DNA from: JAAYDI01 sp052034005
GTDB lineage: Bacteria > Planctomycetota > Planctomycetia > Pirellulales > Pirellulaceae
Direction of reading: 5' to 3'
NCBI GenBank assembly: GCA_052034005.1
Contig: JBPOJB010000011.1
Span: 62,001-126,000, forward strand
Length of the DNA stretch: 64,000 bases
The notes under the pieces are model-generated. The model worked only from the letters and a program-made list of their open reading frames with translations, was not told the DNA's origin and searched no databases. Position numbers and translations under genes: made by a program. This document shows, piece after piece, positions 8,564 to 17,139 of the stretch; within the stretch, counting starts at the first letter, position 1, and the number at the start of each line of letters is the position of its first letter.

Positions 8564-8592
8564 TTGACAGCCTGCCGGGTGAGACCTAGATT
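8564..8592 (+). promoter_or_regulatory. Predicted sigma-70 promoter of the DUF1573 gene
   Basis: A perfect TTGACA (8564-8569), a 17-nt spacer and TAGATT (8587-8592, 4/6 match). It lies about 70 nt upstream of the GTG start at 8662. Confidence 0.6.
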
Positions 8593-8661
8593 TGCGCGGT
8601 TTGCCTGCCTGGGGCGGGCGGAGAATAGGCGCGGGGCGGATGTTCGTGAAGGGGGCTTACT

Positions 8662-9696
8662 GTGTGCCGCTCGTTGGTTCTCTTTGGGGCGTTGTTGGTG
8701 ACGGTGACTCCGGCGGCCCACGCACAGTCGTGGGCGCGCAAGATGTTCAAGACGACCAGTCACGATTTCGGGACGGTCGCCAAGGGCTCGAAGGCGGAAT
8801 TCGATTTTGAGTTGCAGAACATCTTCGAGGAGGACATCCACATTGCGGGCGTGCGGAGCAGCTGTGGGTGTACGGAGTCGCGGATCACCAAGCAGACGCT
8901 CAAGACCTGGGAGTCGGCCAGCATCCATGCCGTGCTCAACACGCGCTCCTACACCGGGTCGCGAGGGGCCACGCTGACGGTGATCATCGACCGCCCCTAT
9001 TACGCGGAGGTGCAGTTGACGGTCCGGGGCTACATCCGGAGCGACGTGTTGTTCACTCCGGGCAGCGTTTCATTCGGCGACGTGGAGCAGGGCCGGGTGG
9101 CGGAGCAGACGATCTCGGTCTCGTACGCCGGGCGCAGTGACTGGGCGATCACGGACGTGCGGAGCGCGAATCCGAGTTTCGAGGTCGAGCTGACCGACGG
9201 TCCGCGGAGTTCTGGCCGGGTCGCCTACTCGATGCTCGTGCGGCTCAAGGGCGATGCGCCGGCCGGGTATCTGCAGGATCAGTTGACGATCGTCACGAAT
9301 GACCCGTACAAGGGCACGGTGGATCTGCCGGTCGAAGGTCGCGTTGTGGCGCCGCTGACCGTAACGCCCGCGTCCCTGTACCTCGGCGTGGTCAGGCCCG
9401 GCGAGACGGTCCAGAAGCGGCTGTTCGTCAAGGGTTCGAAGCCGTTTCGGATCGTGAGCATCGAGTGCGATGGGGACTGCTTCAAGTTCCAAACCACGGA
9501 CCAGGCAACTGCCGCGCATCTGGTGCCGGTCCAATTCACGGCCGGCGGGACCCCGGGGAAGATCTCGCAGAAGATCGAGATCAAGACCGATCTGGGCCCG
9601 AATGCCATCACCACCTGCATGGCTTCGGCGACCATTGCCGACAGCGATGCGGACCATGCGCCGCCGACCTCCGACAGCGACGACAGCCAGCTCTAG
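8662..9696 (+). CDS. Exported DUF1573 (Ig-like) protein
   Basis: A 344-aa exported protein. A signal peptide (residues 1-22, ending 'PAAHAQ') precedes repeated immunoglobulin/ASH-like domains. The first has the DUF1573 hallmarks 'HDFGTVAKGSKAEFDF' and 'SSCGCTESR'; two further domains start near 'FTPGSVSFGDVEQG' and 'TVTPASLYLGVVRPGE'. The start is GTG, supported by a GAAGGGGG ribosome binding site. DUF1573 proteins are abundant in Planctomycetes and Bacteroidetes and have no defined function; a cell-envelope scaffold or binding role is only an inference. Confidence 0.87.
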   Translation: MCRSLVLFGALLVTVTPAAHAQSWARKMFKTTSHDFGTVAKGSKAEFDFELQNIFEEDIHIAGVRSSCGCTESRITKQTLKTWESASIHAVLNTRSYTGSRGATLTVIIDRPYYAEVQLTVRGYIRSDVLFTPGSVSFGDVEQGRVAEQTISVSYAGRSDWAITDVRSANPSFEVELTDGPRSSGRVAYSMLVRLKGDAPAGYLQDQLTIVTNDPYKGTVDLPVEGRVVAPLTVTPASLYLGVVRPGETVQKRLFVKGSKPFRIVSIECDGDCFKFQTTDQATAAHLVPVQFTAGGTPGKISQKIEIKTDLGPNAITTCMASATIADSDADHAPPTSDSDDSQL

Positions 9697-9786
9697 GCGG
9701 TGGCCCAAGCACGTAGCGTGTCGCCCGCGATGGACACGCGTCCCCAGCCCGCGCGGCCGGTGCGCCGCGCCTGAACGCCCCACGGC

Positions 9787-11193
9787 TCACCGCAGACGAG
9801 CCGGAAAGCCGCCGAACACGATTTCGGCAGCCTGACCCTCATAGCCCGGCAGGTTCCGGGCGGGATCGCTGATCAGCGCGCCGAGCATCAGGAGGCGATC
9901 ACCGGGCGCGTAGTAACCCGCGGGGTCGATCCGGCTGAAGACGGGGACCGTGCGTTTCGGCTGCGAGGCGAGTTCCAGTTCCGTCACGAACAGGCCCCCT
10001 TGGGCGTGGATCGGGCCGACCGTGCCGAACAGGACTACGCCCCGGTTCGGGCGGGTGGGCTGGTCCAGCCACTCAGCCGAATGGCTGCCGATCAGGACCA
10101 GCTTCTTGGGCTGATGCTGGAGCGACGTCAGCAGGTGATTCACGTCCGCGACCAGTTGGCGGGCTCCCGGCTCGCCCTGGGCCAGGAACGTCACGACCTC
10201 GCCCAGGCCCGCAAACGCGCCATAGAAATCGTCCGTCAACGCCGCCCGGTCTTCGGGCGCCTGGTTCGGCGCCGTGTCCCACGCCACGCTCGCCTGCACC
10301 GCCCGCTCGAGAGCCGCCCGCAGGTCGGCCAAATGGAACGCCGTCGCCCCGTCCGACACCCGCTCCGACTCCGGCCCGCCCGAAGACGGCTCGAGATCGA
10401 TCGCCGTGGCCGGCGCAATTGACGGCGGGCCGTCCATCGGCCGCACGTCCGATGGGCCTCCATCCGGCGGCGCCGTTGCCGATCCGGCGGCAGCGTCACC
10501 CAACGCCGGCAGTTCGGAGCGCGCGACCCGGTCCCGATCGTTGAGCCGACGCGGTAACGCGCCGGGGGACCGGCCGTCGACCGCGTCGCTCACCTGCTCA
10601 GCCCGATCGTCAGCTGCCCGCGCGTGGAACTTCGCCGGTACGATCCACGGCGCCACACGGCTCACCGCCGGGCCGACCTGCAGCAGGTCTCGTTTCCAAC
10701 TGTAGGGCACGCACCACCACAGGATGATCTGCGCTGCCGGTACGGCCAGCAACGCCCCGCCCACGATCTTCACAATCTCCCACGGCGTATTCGTGCGCCG
10801 ATTCGCCGGGCGGCGCACCAGCTCCCGAGGTCCGCCGACCGCTTCACGCGCCGCCGGCGTGAAATCGAAGGCCGGCACGCCCGCGTCCGAACCGGCCGAC
10901 ACGCCCAGGTCGATCGATACGTCCTGCTCGACCAGGTCCTGCTCGACCAGGTCCTGTGCGACCGCGTCATGCGCCTCGACCGGACCCGCCCCGTAGAGGC
11001 CCTCAAGAGGTGAGCTGCTGTCCGAGGGGGCGTCCGGTTGCGGCAGCACGATCAACGGCGGGGGCAGCTGGGCCAGGAACTGTTCGAGGGGGAATTCCGC
11101 ACTGCACAGCGGACACCGGACAATCGACGTGGGCCGGGCATCGATCGGCACTGTGACGTTCTCTCGACACGAGGGGCATGCAGCGACGATCAT
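9787..11193 (-). CDS. Zinc-ribbon membrane protein, unknown function
   Basis: A 468-aa protein with an N-terminal zinc ribbon (C6, C9, C27, C30 as CPSC ... CPLC), an acidic linker with a near-duplicate hexapeptide (DLVEQDLVEQD, about residues 81-91), one membrane segment (about residues 139-162) and a soluble C-terminal domain ('SLQHQPKKLVLIGSH ... GVVLFGTVGPIHAQGG') with no recognised homology. Zinc ribbon plus single membrane helix is a common planctomycete layout in proteins of unknown role. The C-terminal domain ends with beta-rich segments that might be a small folded module. The gene is convergent with the DUF1573 gene. Confidence 0.75.
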   Translation of the reverse strand: MIVAACPSCRENVTVPIDARPTSIVRCPLCSAEFPLEQFLAQLPPPLIVLPQPDAPSDSSSPLEGLYGAGPVEAHDAVAQDLVEQDLVEQDVSIDLGVSAGSDAGVPAFDFTPAAREAVGGPRELVRRPANRRTNTPWEIVKIVGGALLAVPAAQIILWWCVPYSWKRDLLQVGPAVSRVAPWIVPAKFHARAADDRAEQVSDAVDGRSPGALPRRLNDRDRVARSELPALGDAAAGSATAPPDGGPSDVRPMDGPPSIAPATAIDLEPSSGGPESERVSDGATAFHLADLRAALERAVQASVAWDTAPNQAPEDRAALTDDFYGAFAGLGEVVTFLAQGEPGARQLVADVNHLLTSLQHQPKKLVLIGSHSAEWLDQPTRPNRGVVLFGTVGPIHAQGGLFVTELELASQPKRTVPVFSRIDPAGYYAPGDRLLMLGALISDPARNLPGYEGQAAEIVFGGFPARLR

Positions 11194-11356
11194 GCGACAC
11201 TCCGAACACCCAATATCCGTACAATTCCTGACAACAGGGCTCCCCTACAACACAGTGTATCAAGCTGTCGACGGGTGTGCCTAGGTATTGGCGATCGCGG
11301 TCGACCCGGCCGGCACCGGCACGCCCGTGCCAATCGCACTCCGACGCGGGACCTGC

Positions 11357-11362
11357 TATGAT
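11357..11362 (+). promoter_or_regulatory. Extended -10 element ahead of the bshB1-like gene
   Basis: TATGAT preceded by TGC (TGnTATGAT, extended -10 form), 38 nt before the start at 11401. The -35 region at the proper distance is poor, as expected for extended -10 promoters. Confidence 0.4.
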
Positions 11363-11400
11363 CGCCTCAGACGATTTCCCATCCGATTGCGGAGGAACTC

Positions 11401-12090
11401 ATGCTCGACTGTCTCGTCATTGCCCCCCACCCGGACGACGCGGAACTCGGTGCGGCCGGGCTGATCTTGCAGCTCAAAGCCGAGGGGCGTCGCGTGGGCG
11501 TGCTGGATCTGACAGATGGCGAACCGACGCCACATGGCAGTCTGGAACTACGGCGCCGCGAGACCGAGGAAGCGACCAGGATACTCGGGTTGGATTGGCG
11601 CGACAATTTGGGCCTGCCCAATCGCAGCCTGCAGCCCACGTTAGAGGCCCGGCACCAGCTGGCATGCGTGCTGCGTCAGGTTCGCCCCCGATGGCTGCTC
11701 GCACCCTATTGGGTCGATGCACACCCGGACCACGTGGCGGCCACGCAACTGATTGAAGACGCGCGGTTCTGGGCGAAACTCACCCGGACGGATTTGACGG
11801 GTGAGCCACACCATCCGGCCCGCGTGTACTACTACTATTGCCTGCACCTGCGGCTGGCCATTGAGCCGGCGTTCGTGCTGGACATCAGCCGGCATTGGCA
11901 GCAGAAGCTGGCCGCCATTGCCTGCTACCGCAGCCAGTTCATCACGGGTCGGGAGCAGGAGAACCCCACGTTCCTGGACCAGGTGCGGGACGACGCGGCC
12001 AACTGGGGACGGCTCATCGGTGCCCAGTATGGCGAGCCGTTTGCCAGCCGGGAGCCGATCAGGCTCAACCGGCTGGATGGGCTCGCATGA
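11401..12090 (+). CDS. bshB1: LmbE/PIG-L family deacetylase, BshB1-type
   Basis: A 229-aa zinc-dependent N-acetylglucosaminide deacetylase. The metal and catalytic motif 'PHPDDAELG' is at residues 9-17 and the second metal histidine motif 'DAHPDHVAA' near residue 106. The pattern 'LDLTDGEPTPHG', 'RDNLGLPNRSL' and 'KLAAIACYRSQF' is that of BshB1, which removes acetate from GlcNAc-malate during bacillithiol synthesis. bshA and bshC are not in the window, so bacillithiol production is unproven. The ATG has a CGGAGGAA ribosome binding site. Confidence 0.87.
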   Translation: MLDCLVIAPHPDDAELGAAGLILQLKAEGRRVGVLDLTDGEPTPHGSLELRRRETEEATRILGLDWRDNLGLPNRSLQPTLEARHQLACVLRQVRPRWLLAPYWVDAHPDHVAATQLIEDARFWAKLTRTDLTGEPHHPARVYYYYCLHLRLAIEPAFVLDISRHWQQKLAAIACYRSQFITGREQENPTFLDQVRDDAANWGRLIGAQYGEPFASREPIRLNRLDGLA

Positions 12091-12324
12091 GTATTCAGCC
12101 GCTGCGCGGCGGGTGGAGATTGGGTCAGGTTCTCCAGTTCCACCGACTTGCCAGGTCCGGCGCGAACCCACGCCGGGAAAGATGAAGATAAAGAACCCTG
12201 GTTGAGTTTGCCGATAATGCGGACATTGACGGCTTGATGTCCGAGTGGTCACGTGCTGCGCGGCCGCCGAGCGCGTCACTGGTGAACGGGGGTTTTCACG
12301 GATGGCCCAATACCCGGCTTCACG

Positions 12325-13338
12325 ATGCGCCTCGTCTTGGTTCTGAGTCTGGTGTGCTTGCTCAGTGGCGGCTGTGCGGTGATTCCCGAGATCACGCACG
12401 AGCCGCAGTTCCACAATCCATTTCCGCAGCTGCACCGCGTGGCGATTCTGCCGTTCTTCAATCTGTCGGCCGACCCGACGGTCAATCAGGACGACGTGGC
12501 CATCGCATACTACACCGAGCTGCAGCAGATCCCGGGCTTCGAGGTCATGCCGCCGGGCGTGGTCAAGCAGTGGCTGGTGGCTAATCGAGTCGAAATCGAC
12601 GGATCGACCGATTTCCAGCAGCTGGCGCGCCGGCTGGGCGTGGATGTGGTCATCCGCGGGGCGGTCACCGAGTTCTCGCCCTATTATCCGCCCCGGATGG
12701 GGATTGCAACCGATTGGTTCGCCGCCAACCCGTCGTTCCATCCGATCCCGCCGGGCTACGGGCTGCCCTGGGGCACGACGGAGGAGGAGTACATTCCCGA
12801 TTCGCTGGTGTACGAGGCCGAGTTCGCGTTGGCGCGCCAGCAATTGGCCACCCAGACGCCAGAGATTCCACCGGATGTGGACCAGTTGTTTCCGGAGTCG
12901 CCGGTCCGCCCGGCGCAGGCGGTGGAGACGCTGCCCGAGGGGGGCGCGCGTGTGACGGGCCCCGAGTTGGAGCTGCCTGCCGGCGGTCTGCCGGAACTGC
13001 CCCCCGACTGGCCCGACCCCCGCGGATTCATTCCGCCGCCACCATCTGCGGTGCGGCCGCCGTTTCGGCCTCAGTTTGAGCCGATCATGACGCACACGCG
13101 CCTCTACGCGGGCGACGATTGGCGGGTCACCGGTCGTCTGGAGGACTACGTGAACGTGCGCGACGACGGCCGCGGGACCGGCTGGCAGGGATATCTCGCC
13201 CGCAGCGACGACTTCATCCGCTTTTGTTGTTATTTGCATGTGACCGAGACGTTGGCGGCACGTGGTGGGGCTGGGAAAACCCGAGTGGTGTGGCGGTGGC
13301 CGATTGGCCGATATGACGTAGGTACGGGTCGTCGCTGA
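12325..13338 (+). CDS. Predicted lipoprotein, unknown function
   Basis: A 337-aa protein with a lipoprotein signal: hydrophobic residues 3-13 and lipobox 'LSGGC' with Cys17. The following 'HRVAILPFFNLSAD' and 'GVDVVIRGAVTEFSPY' resemble the N-terminal domain of CsgG/TolB-N-like envelope lipoproteins that handle secretion or stress, but a specific family cannot be assigned. A central Pro-rich stretch (about residues 190-255) separates it from the C-terminal part. It is the first of a run of plus-strand genes ending with the recombinase. Confidence 0.72.
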   Translation: MRLVLVLSLVCLLSGGCAVIPEITHEPQFHNPFPQLHRVAILPFFNLSADPTVNQDDVAIAYYTELQQIPGFEVMPPGVVKQWLVANRVEIDGSTDFQQLARRLGVDVVIRGAVTEFSPYYPPRMGIATDWFAANPSFHPIPPGYGLPWGTTEEEYIPDSLVYEAEFALARQQLATQTPEIPPDVDQLFPESPVRPAQAVETLPEGGARVTGPELELPAGGLPELPPDWPDPRGFIPPPPSAVRPPFRPQFEPIMTHTRLYAGDDWRVTGRLEDYVNVRDDGRGTGWQGYLARSDDFIRFCCYLHVTETLAARGGAGKTRVVWRWPIGRYDVGTGRR

Positions 13339-13398
13339 AGTGACCGCCGCGCCACGTACCCCACTGCACCCGCGATCGCCGAGAGGAGAGCACCTGAG

Positions 13399-13662
13399 GT
13401 GGCCAAGGACATCAACGTTTTAGCGCTGGTTAAGGGCAAGGAACGCTACATTTTCCTCTTCGACGATGACAATCGGGCCGAGGCGCTGCGCACGTTGGGG
13501 CGCTATGCCTCGAATCAGGAGCTGAGCTTTACCTGGTACGATGCGGCCGTGTTGAGCCAGAAGATCCGGCAAACGGTGCCGCCTCCGAAACGGTCGATTC
13601 CCGCGCGTCGATTCCAGATGCCGCGCGCGAAAGACCCGCTGGCCGGCGACGATCCGGTCTGA
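13399..13662 (+). CDS. Small conserved-looking protein, unknown function
   Basis: An 87-aa soluble protein starting at GTG, with a purine-rich GAGAGGAGAG upstream. Its N-terminal 60 residues look folded ('VLALVKGKERYIFLFDDDN', 'EALRTLGRYASNQELSF'), followed by a Pro/Arg-rich tail. It lies 60 nt after the lipoprotein and 20 nt before the recombinase, so the three may be cotranscribed. I do not recognise the family. Confidence 0.7.
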   Translation: MAKDINVLALVKGKERYIFLFDDDNRAEALRTLGRYASNQELSFTWYDAAVLSQKIRQTVPPPKRSIPARRFQMPRAKDPLAGDDPV

Positions 13663-13682
13663 GCCAGACTGCGGGGCACGCG

Positions 13683-14576
13683 ATGCACTCGGCAACTGCG
13701 CGGTTCCTGCGGTACCTTCAGGTGGAGCGCAATGCGTCCGAGCTGACGGTCAAGTCCTACCGTGAGGACCTCACGGCGTTGATGGAGTTTCTCCGCGGCC
13801 GGGCGGATCCGTTGCCGCGTCCGGACCAGATCACGCCGCTGGACTTGCGCCAATACGTGGCGGCCCTGCACCAGGCCGGTTACGCGAAGAGTTCGGTGGC
13901 CCGCCATCTGGCGACGCTGCGCAGCTTCTTCCGATTTGCCCGGCGCGAAGGGCTCTGCGAGCAGAATCCGGCCAAGCCCCTGCGCAACCCGCGACCGGAC
14001 CGCAAGCTGCCGCACTTCCTGTCGACCGCGGAGATCGCCCGGCTGCTGCAGGCCCCGCCGGCGGACGCGCCGATGGGGCTGCGCGATCGTGCGATGCTCG
14101 AGACGACCTACTCGGCCGGCCTCCGCGTGAGCGAGCTGGTGGCGATCAACGACGAGGACCTGGACCTGGAGGGCGGCCTGGTGCGGGTGCGGGGCAAAGG
14201 GCGTCGCGAGCGCCTCGCGCCACTCGGCCGCTGGGCCGTGCGGGCCAACAGCCGTTGGATGCGAGTTCGCCCCCAGCCGCGCACCCCGCGCCGCGAACAC
14301 CCGCTCTATCTCAACCGGTTCGGCAACCGGCTCACGACGCGGAGCGTGGCCCGGATGCTGGAAAAATACCTGCGACAGACCGGTCTGGACCGGCGCACGT
14401 CGCCGCACACGTTGCGACACAGCTTCGCCACCCACCTGCTCGACCGCGGGGCCGATATCCGCAGCGTTCAGGAACTGCTCGGCCACAAGAGCCTGATCAC
14501 GACCCAGATCTACACGCACGTCAGCACGGCGGGCCTGCGCGCAGTGTACGACCGGGCTCACCCTCGCGCACGCTAG
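13683..14576 (+). CDS. xerC: Tyrosine recombinase, XerC/XerD type
   Basis: A 297-aa recombinase, the normal Xer length. The N-terminal SAM-like core-binding domain covers residues 1-95 and the catalytic domain residues 105-297 with the full active site: R148 ('AGLRVSEL'), K172 ('RGKGRRERL'), H242 and R245 ('HTLRHSFATHL'), H268 ('LLGHKS') and nucleophile Y277 ('TQIYTHVS'). Xer recombinases resolve chromosome dimers at dif. No dif site or phage genes adjoin it, so a housekeeping role is most likely; whether it is XerC or XerD cannot be decided by eye. Confidence 0.93.
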   Translation: MHSATARFLRYLQVERNASELTVKSYREDLTALMEFLRGRADPLPRPDQITPLDLRQYVAALHQAGYAKSSVARHLATLRSFFRFARREGLCEQNPAKPLRNPRPDRKLPHFLSTAEIARLLQAPPADAPMGLRDRAMLETTYSAGLRVSELVAINDEDLDLEGGLVRVRGKGRRERLAPLGRWAVRANSRWMRVRPQPRTPRREHPLYLNRFGNRLTTRSVARMLEKYLRQTGLDRRTSPHTLRHSFATHLLDRGADIRSVQELLGHKSLITTQIYTHVSTAGLRAVYDRAHPRAR

Positions 14577-14634
14577 CGGCGTCGGTCACTGGAGCCGCTG
14601 GACGCCGATCGACGCTCAGCAGCGGCACGGGCCG

Positions 14635-15270
14635 TCAGACCAGGCCTTTCTTGATCGCCCAGACGGCGGCTTGCGTACGATCGGCCACGTCGACCTTGCG
14701 CAGGATGTTCTGCACGTGCTCTTTGACCGTCTCAATGCTGATCCCCAACGAGTGGCCGATCTCGCGGTTGCTCAGACCCAACGCGACGTGCCGCAGCACC
14801 TGCAGTTCCCGGTTGGTCAGCGGGATCTCGCTCCGATCCACGCGTTCCCGCCGCCGGCTCATCGTGTCCTTGATCCGGTGCAGAATGCCGTCCTCCGACG
14901 GCGCCTCGCCCGACGCGGCGCGCGTGATCGCCGCGATCAGTTCCTCCCGGTTGGAGTCCTTCAATACATAGTCGGCGGCGCCCAGGGCCACACTGCGGGC
15001 CACGTAGGTCGGATTGTCATAGGTCGAGAGCATGACGATCCGCACGTCGGGCTTCTGCTTGCGGATCTTCTCCAGCGCCGCCAGGCCGTCCGTGTCCGGC
15101 ATGCGAATGTCCATCAAGACGATGTCCGGATCGTGCTTGAGTGTGAGCTCCACCGCCTGCTGACCATTCTCGGCCTCGCCGACGATCGTGATGTCGGAAC
15201 CTTCCAGCAGCCGTGCCAGACCGGTCCGCACGACTTCGTGGTCGTCCGCCACAAGCACTTTGATGGTCAT
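14635..15270 (-). CDS. NarL/FixJ-type response regulator
   Basis: A 211-aa regulator: receiver domain (residues 1-120; acidic pair 'VADDHE', phospho-acceptor in 'IVLMDIRMPD', Lys in 'ADYVLKDSN') and a LuxR-type helix-turn-helix at the C-terminus ('LTNRELQVLRHVALGLSNRE', 'GISIETVKEHVQNIL'). The start MTIKV is chosen because GGAGGTG lies 6 nt upstream; a GTG 5 codons further up would sit inside that site. No histidine kinase adjoins it. It is divergent from the NtrC-type regulator. Confidence 0.93.
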   Translation of the reverse strand: MTIKVLVADDHEVVRTGLARLLEGSDITIVGEAENGQQAVELTLKHDPDIVLMDIRMPDTDGLAALEKIRKQKPDVRIVMLSTYDNPTYVARSVALGAADYVLKDSNREELIAAITRAASGEAPSEDGILHRIKDTMSRRRERVDRSEIPLTNRELQVLRHVALGLSNREIGHSLGISIETVKEHVQNILRKVDVADRTQAAVWAIKKGLV

Positions 15271-15599
15271 GGCCTGCACCTCCACTCACACCTCCGCCCC
15301 GCACCTTCGTTGATGGACGCCTAATTCATAGTCTAACCATGCGGCCGCGGCTGACCAGAGGCAATACGCTCAGAACGGCCAAATTCCAAAGACACCGACT
15401 GGGCCGGTTATGCCGAATGTGCGGGCGGGCCGCGCTGGCCGATGAATTCGCGAGGCGAAAAACGGACATCGTCAATTCTGAGCTACGTTTGAGTGAGAAA
15501 ACACCACGCGGGTCGTACGATCCGTCCGGTTGTAACCCGCTTTCCGGTAGTCGTTTATATTGTGCGGTGCCCGTCACCGCCCACCAAAGGCCTGGCGCC
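15271..15599. other. Divergent regulatory region between two response regulators
   Basis: This 329-bp gap separates the two regulators' starts. It is less GC-rich than its surroundings. A TATATT at 15556-15561 is a possible -10 box for the plus-strand gene, but no matching -35 is present. No sigma-54 site (GG-N10-GC with flanks) or clear operator repeat was recognised. No gene is supported within it. Confidence 0.5.
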
Positions 15600-17000
15600 A
15601 TGAGCAAGGGTTCGCTACTCCTGGTGGACGACGATCGTCACGTCCTGGAATCGATGGCCGGCTGGCTGCGGGAACAGGGCTATGAGGTCAGGGCGTCGGC
15701 CACCTATCGCCACGCGATTACGCAACTCGACGCCCAGCCGCCCGAGTTGCTGCTGGCGGACATCCGGCTGCAGGACGGCGACGGATTCGACCTGCTCGCC
15801 TACTGCCGCCGGAAGCACCCCGACGTGCCGGTCATCCTGATCACCGGGTACGGCACGATCGAAACGGGGGTGGAGGCGATCCGGTCCGGCGCCTTCGACC
15901 TGCTCACCAAGCCGCTGATCGATCAGGAACTGGAGATCTCCATCGACCGGGCGCTGTCCCAGCGCAAGGTGCTCGAGGAGAACAAGCAGCTCAAGGACCA
16001 ACTCGAGCTGCGGTACGGCATGGAGAACATCGTCGGCCACGACCGGCGGATGCAGCGGATCTTCGACATGATCGACAGCGTGGCCGACACGAAGGCCACC
16101 ATCCTGATCACGGGCGAGAGCGGGACCGGCAAGTCGATGATCGCCCGTGCGATTCACCGCCGCAGCGGCCGCCGCGATCAGCCGTTCGTTGAGGTGGCGT
16201 GCGGCGCCCTGCCCGAGTCGCTCCTGGAAAGCGAACTGTTCGGGCACGTGGCCGGCGCCTTCACCGGCGCGACCAGCGACAAGATCGGCAAGTTCAAGCA
16301 GGCCGATGGCGGCACGATCTTCCTCGACGAAATCAGCACCGCCTCCCCCAGCATGCAGGTGAAAATGCTCCGCGTCCTGCAGGAGTTCGAATTCGAACAG
16401 GTCGGCGGTACCCGGACGTTCCGCGTCGACACGCGGGTCGTGTTGGCCACCAACGAGAACCTGGCCCAGGCCGTGGCCGCCGGCCGGTTCCGCCAGGACC
16501 TGTATTACCGCATCAATGTGATCAACATCGAATTGCCGCCGCTCCGCGAACGGATCGCCGACATCCCGCTGCTGACCCAGCACTTCCTGCACGAAGTCCG
16601 GGAAGACGCGAACAAGGAGGTCGCGGGGTTCAGTGACGAAGCGATGGCAGTGCTTCAGCACTACGCGTGGCCGGGAAACGTGCGGGAATTGCAGAACGTG
16701 GTCGAACGCGCCGTGCTGCTCGGCAAGGGACCGGTGGTGACGCCCGCCGATTTTCCCGAGTACCTCCTGGCCGGCGCCTCCATGGCCCCGCCGTCGATCA
16801 CCGGCCAAACGCTCAAGGAAGCGCTGGCCGGTCCGGAGCGGCAGATCATCCTCGGCGTGCTCCGCGCCAACAACTGGAACCGCAACATCACCGCGGAAAC
16901 GCTGGGCATCAATCGCACTACCCTCTACAAGAAAATGAAACGGCTCGGCCTGGAAGGCCCGGCCGAGTCGGCCCAGCAGGCGGTCGGCCACCGGCGGTAG
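15600..17000 (+). CDS. Sigma-54-dependent response regulator (NtrC family)
   Basis: A 466-aa NtrC-family activator. Receiver domain residues 1-125 with D54 in 'LLADIRLQDG'; AAA+ sigma-54 interaction domain about residues 140-370 with Walker A 'GESGTGKSMIA', the sigma-54 contact loop 'GAFTGA' (near 219), Walker B 'GGTIFLDEIS' and arginine-finger region 'FRQDLYYRINV'; Fis-type helix-turn-helix about 430-455 ('RNITAETLGINRTTLYKKM'). It therefore activates genes needing RpoN. The start is at MSKGSLLLVDD; an 87-codon extension upstream has no receiver-like sequence. No partner kinase is adjacent. Confidence 0.95.
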   Translation: MSKGSLLLVDDDRHVLESMAGWLREQGYEVRASATYRHAITQLDAQPPELLLADIRLQDGDGFDLLAYCRRKHPDVPVILITGYGTIETGVEAIRSGAFDLLTKPLIDQELEISIDRALSQRKVLEENKQLKDQLELRYGMENIVGHDRRMQRIFDMIDSVADTKATILITGESGTGKSMIARAIHRRSGRRDQPFVEVACGALPESLLESELFGHVAGAFTGATSDKIGKFKQADGGTIFLDEISTASPSMQVKMLRVLQEFEFEQVGGTRTFRVDTRVVLATNENLAQAVAAGRFRQDLYYRINVINIELPPLRERIADIPLLTQHFLHEVREDANKEVAGFSDEAMAVLQHYAWPGNVRELQNVVERAVLLGKGPVVTPADFPEYLLAGASMAPPSITGQTLKEALAGPERQIILGVLRANNWNRNITAETLGINRTTLYKKMKRLGLEGPAESAQQAVGHRR

Positions 17001-17079
17001 ACGAGCGGCCGGAAGGGGGGCGCTGTGCGCGGTCATCCCGCACTCCTGGCGCGCTGTGCCACGCGCCGCGTCCGGCCGG

Positions 17080-17108
17080 TTGTCAGTCTCCCGCCGACGC
17101 GCTACAAT
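17080..17108 (+). promoter_or_regulatory. Predicted sigma-70 promoter of sucCD
   Basis: TTGTCA (17080-17085, 5/6), 17-nt spacer, TACAAT (17103-17108, 5/6), 31 nt upstream of the sucC start. This is one of the best promoter matches in the window. Confidence 0.65.
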
Positions 17109-17139
17109 CCCGGCGGTTTCTCGAACGCGGGGTGTGGCG

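Larger units (their letters stand above)
8267..8661. other. Divergent intergenic region between ffh and the DUF1573 gene
   Basis: This 395-bp stretch has no convincing gene on either strand. It holds a sigma-70-like promoter towards ffh (8373-8402) and one towards the DUF1573 protein (8564-8592), both described separately. Short open frames inside lack ribosome binding sites and recognisable products. Confidence 0.7.

Noticed and set aside
11641..13239. A 532-codon minus-strand frame
   Set aside because: Antisense to bshB1 and the lipoprotein gene, both with strong motifs; shadow composition.
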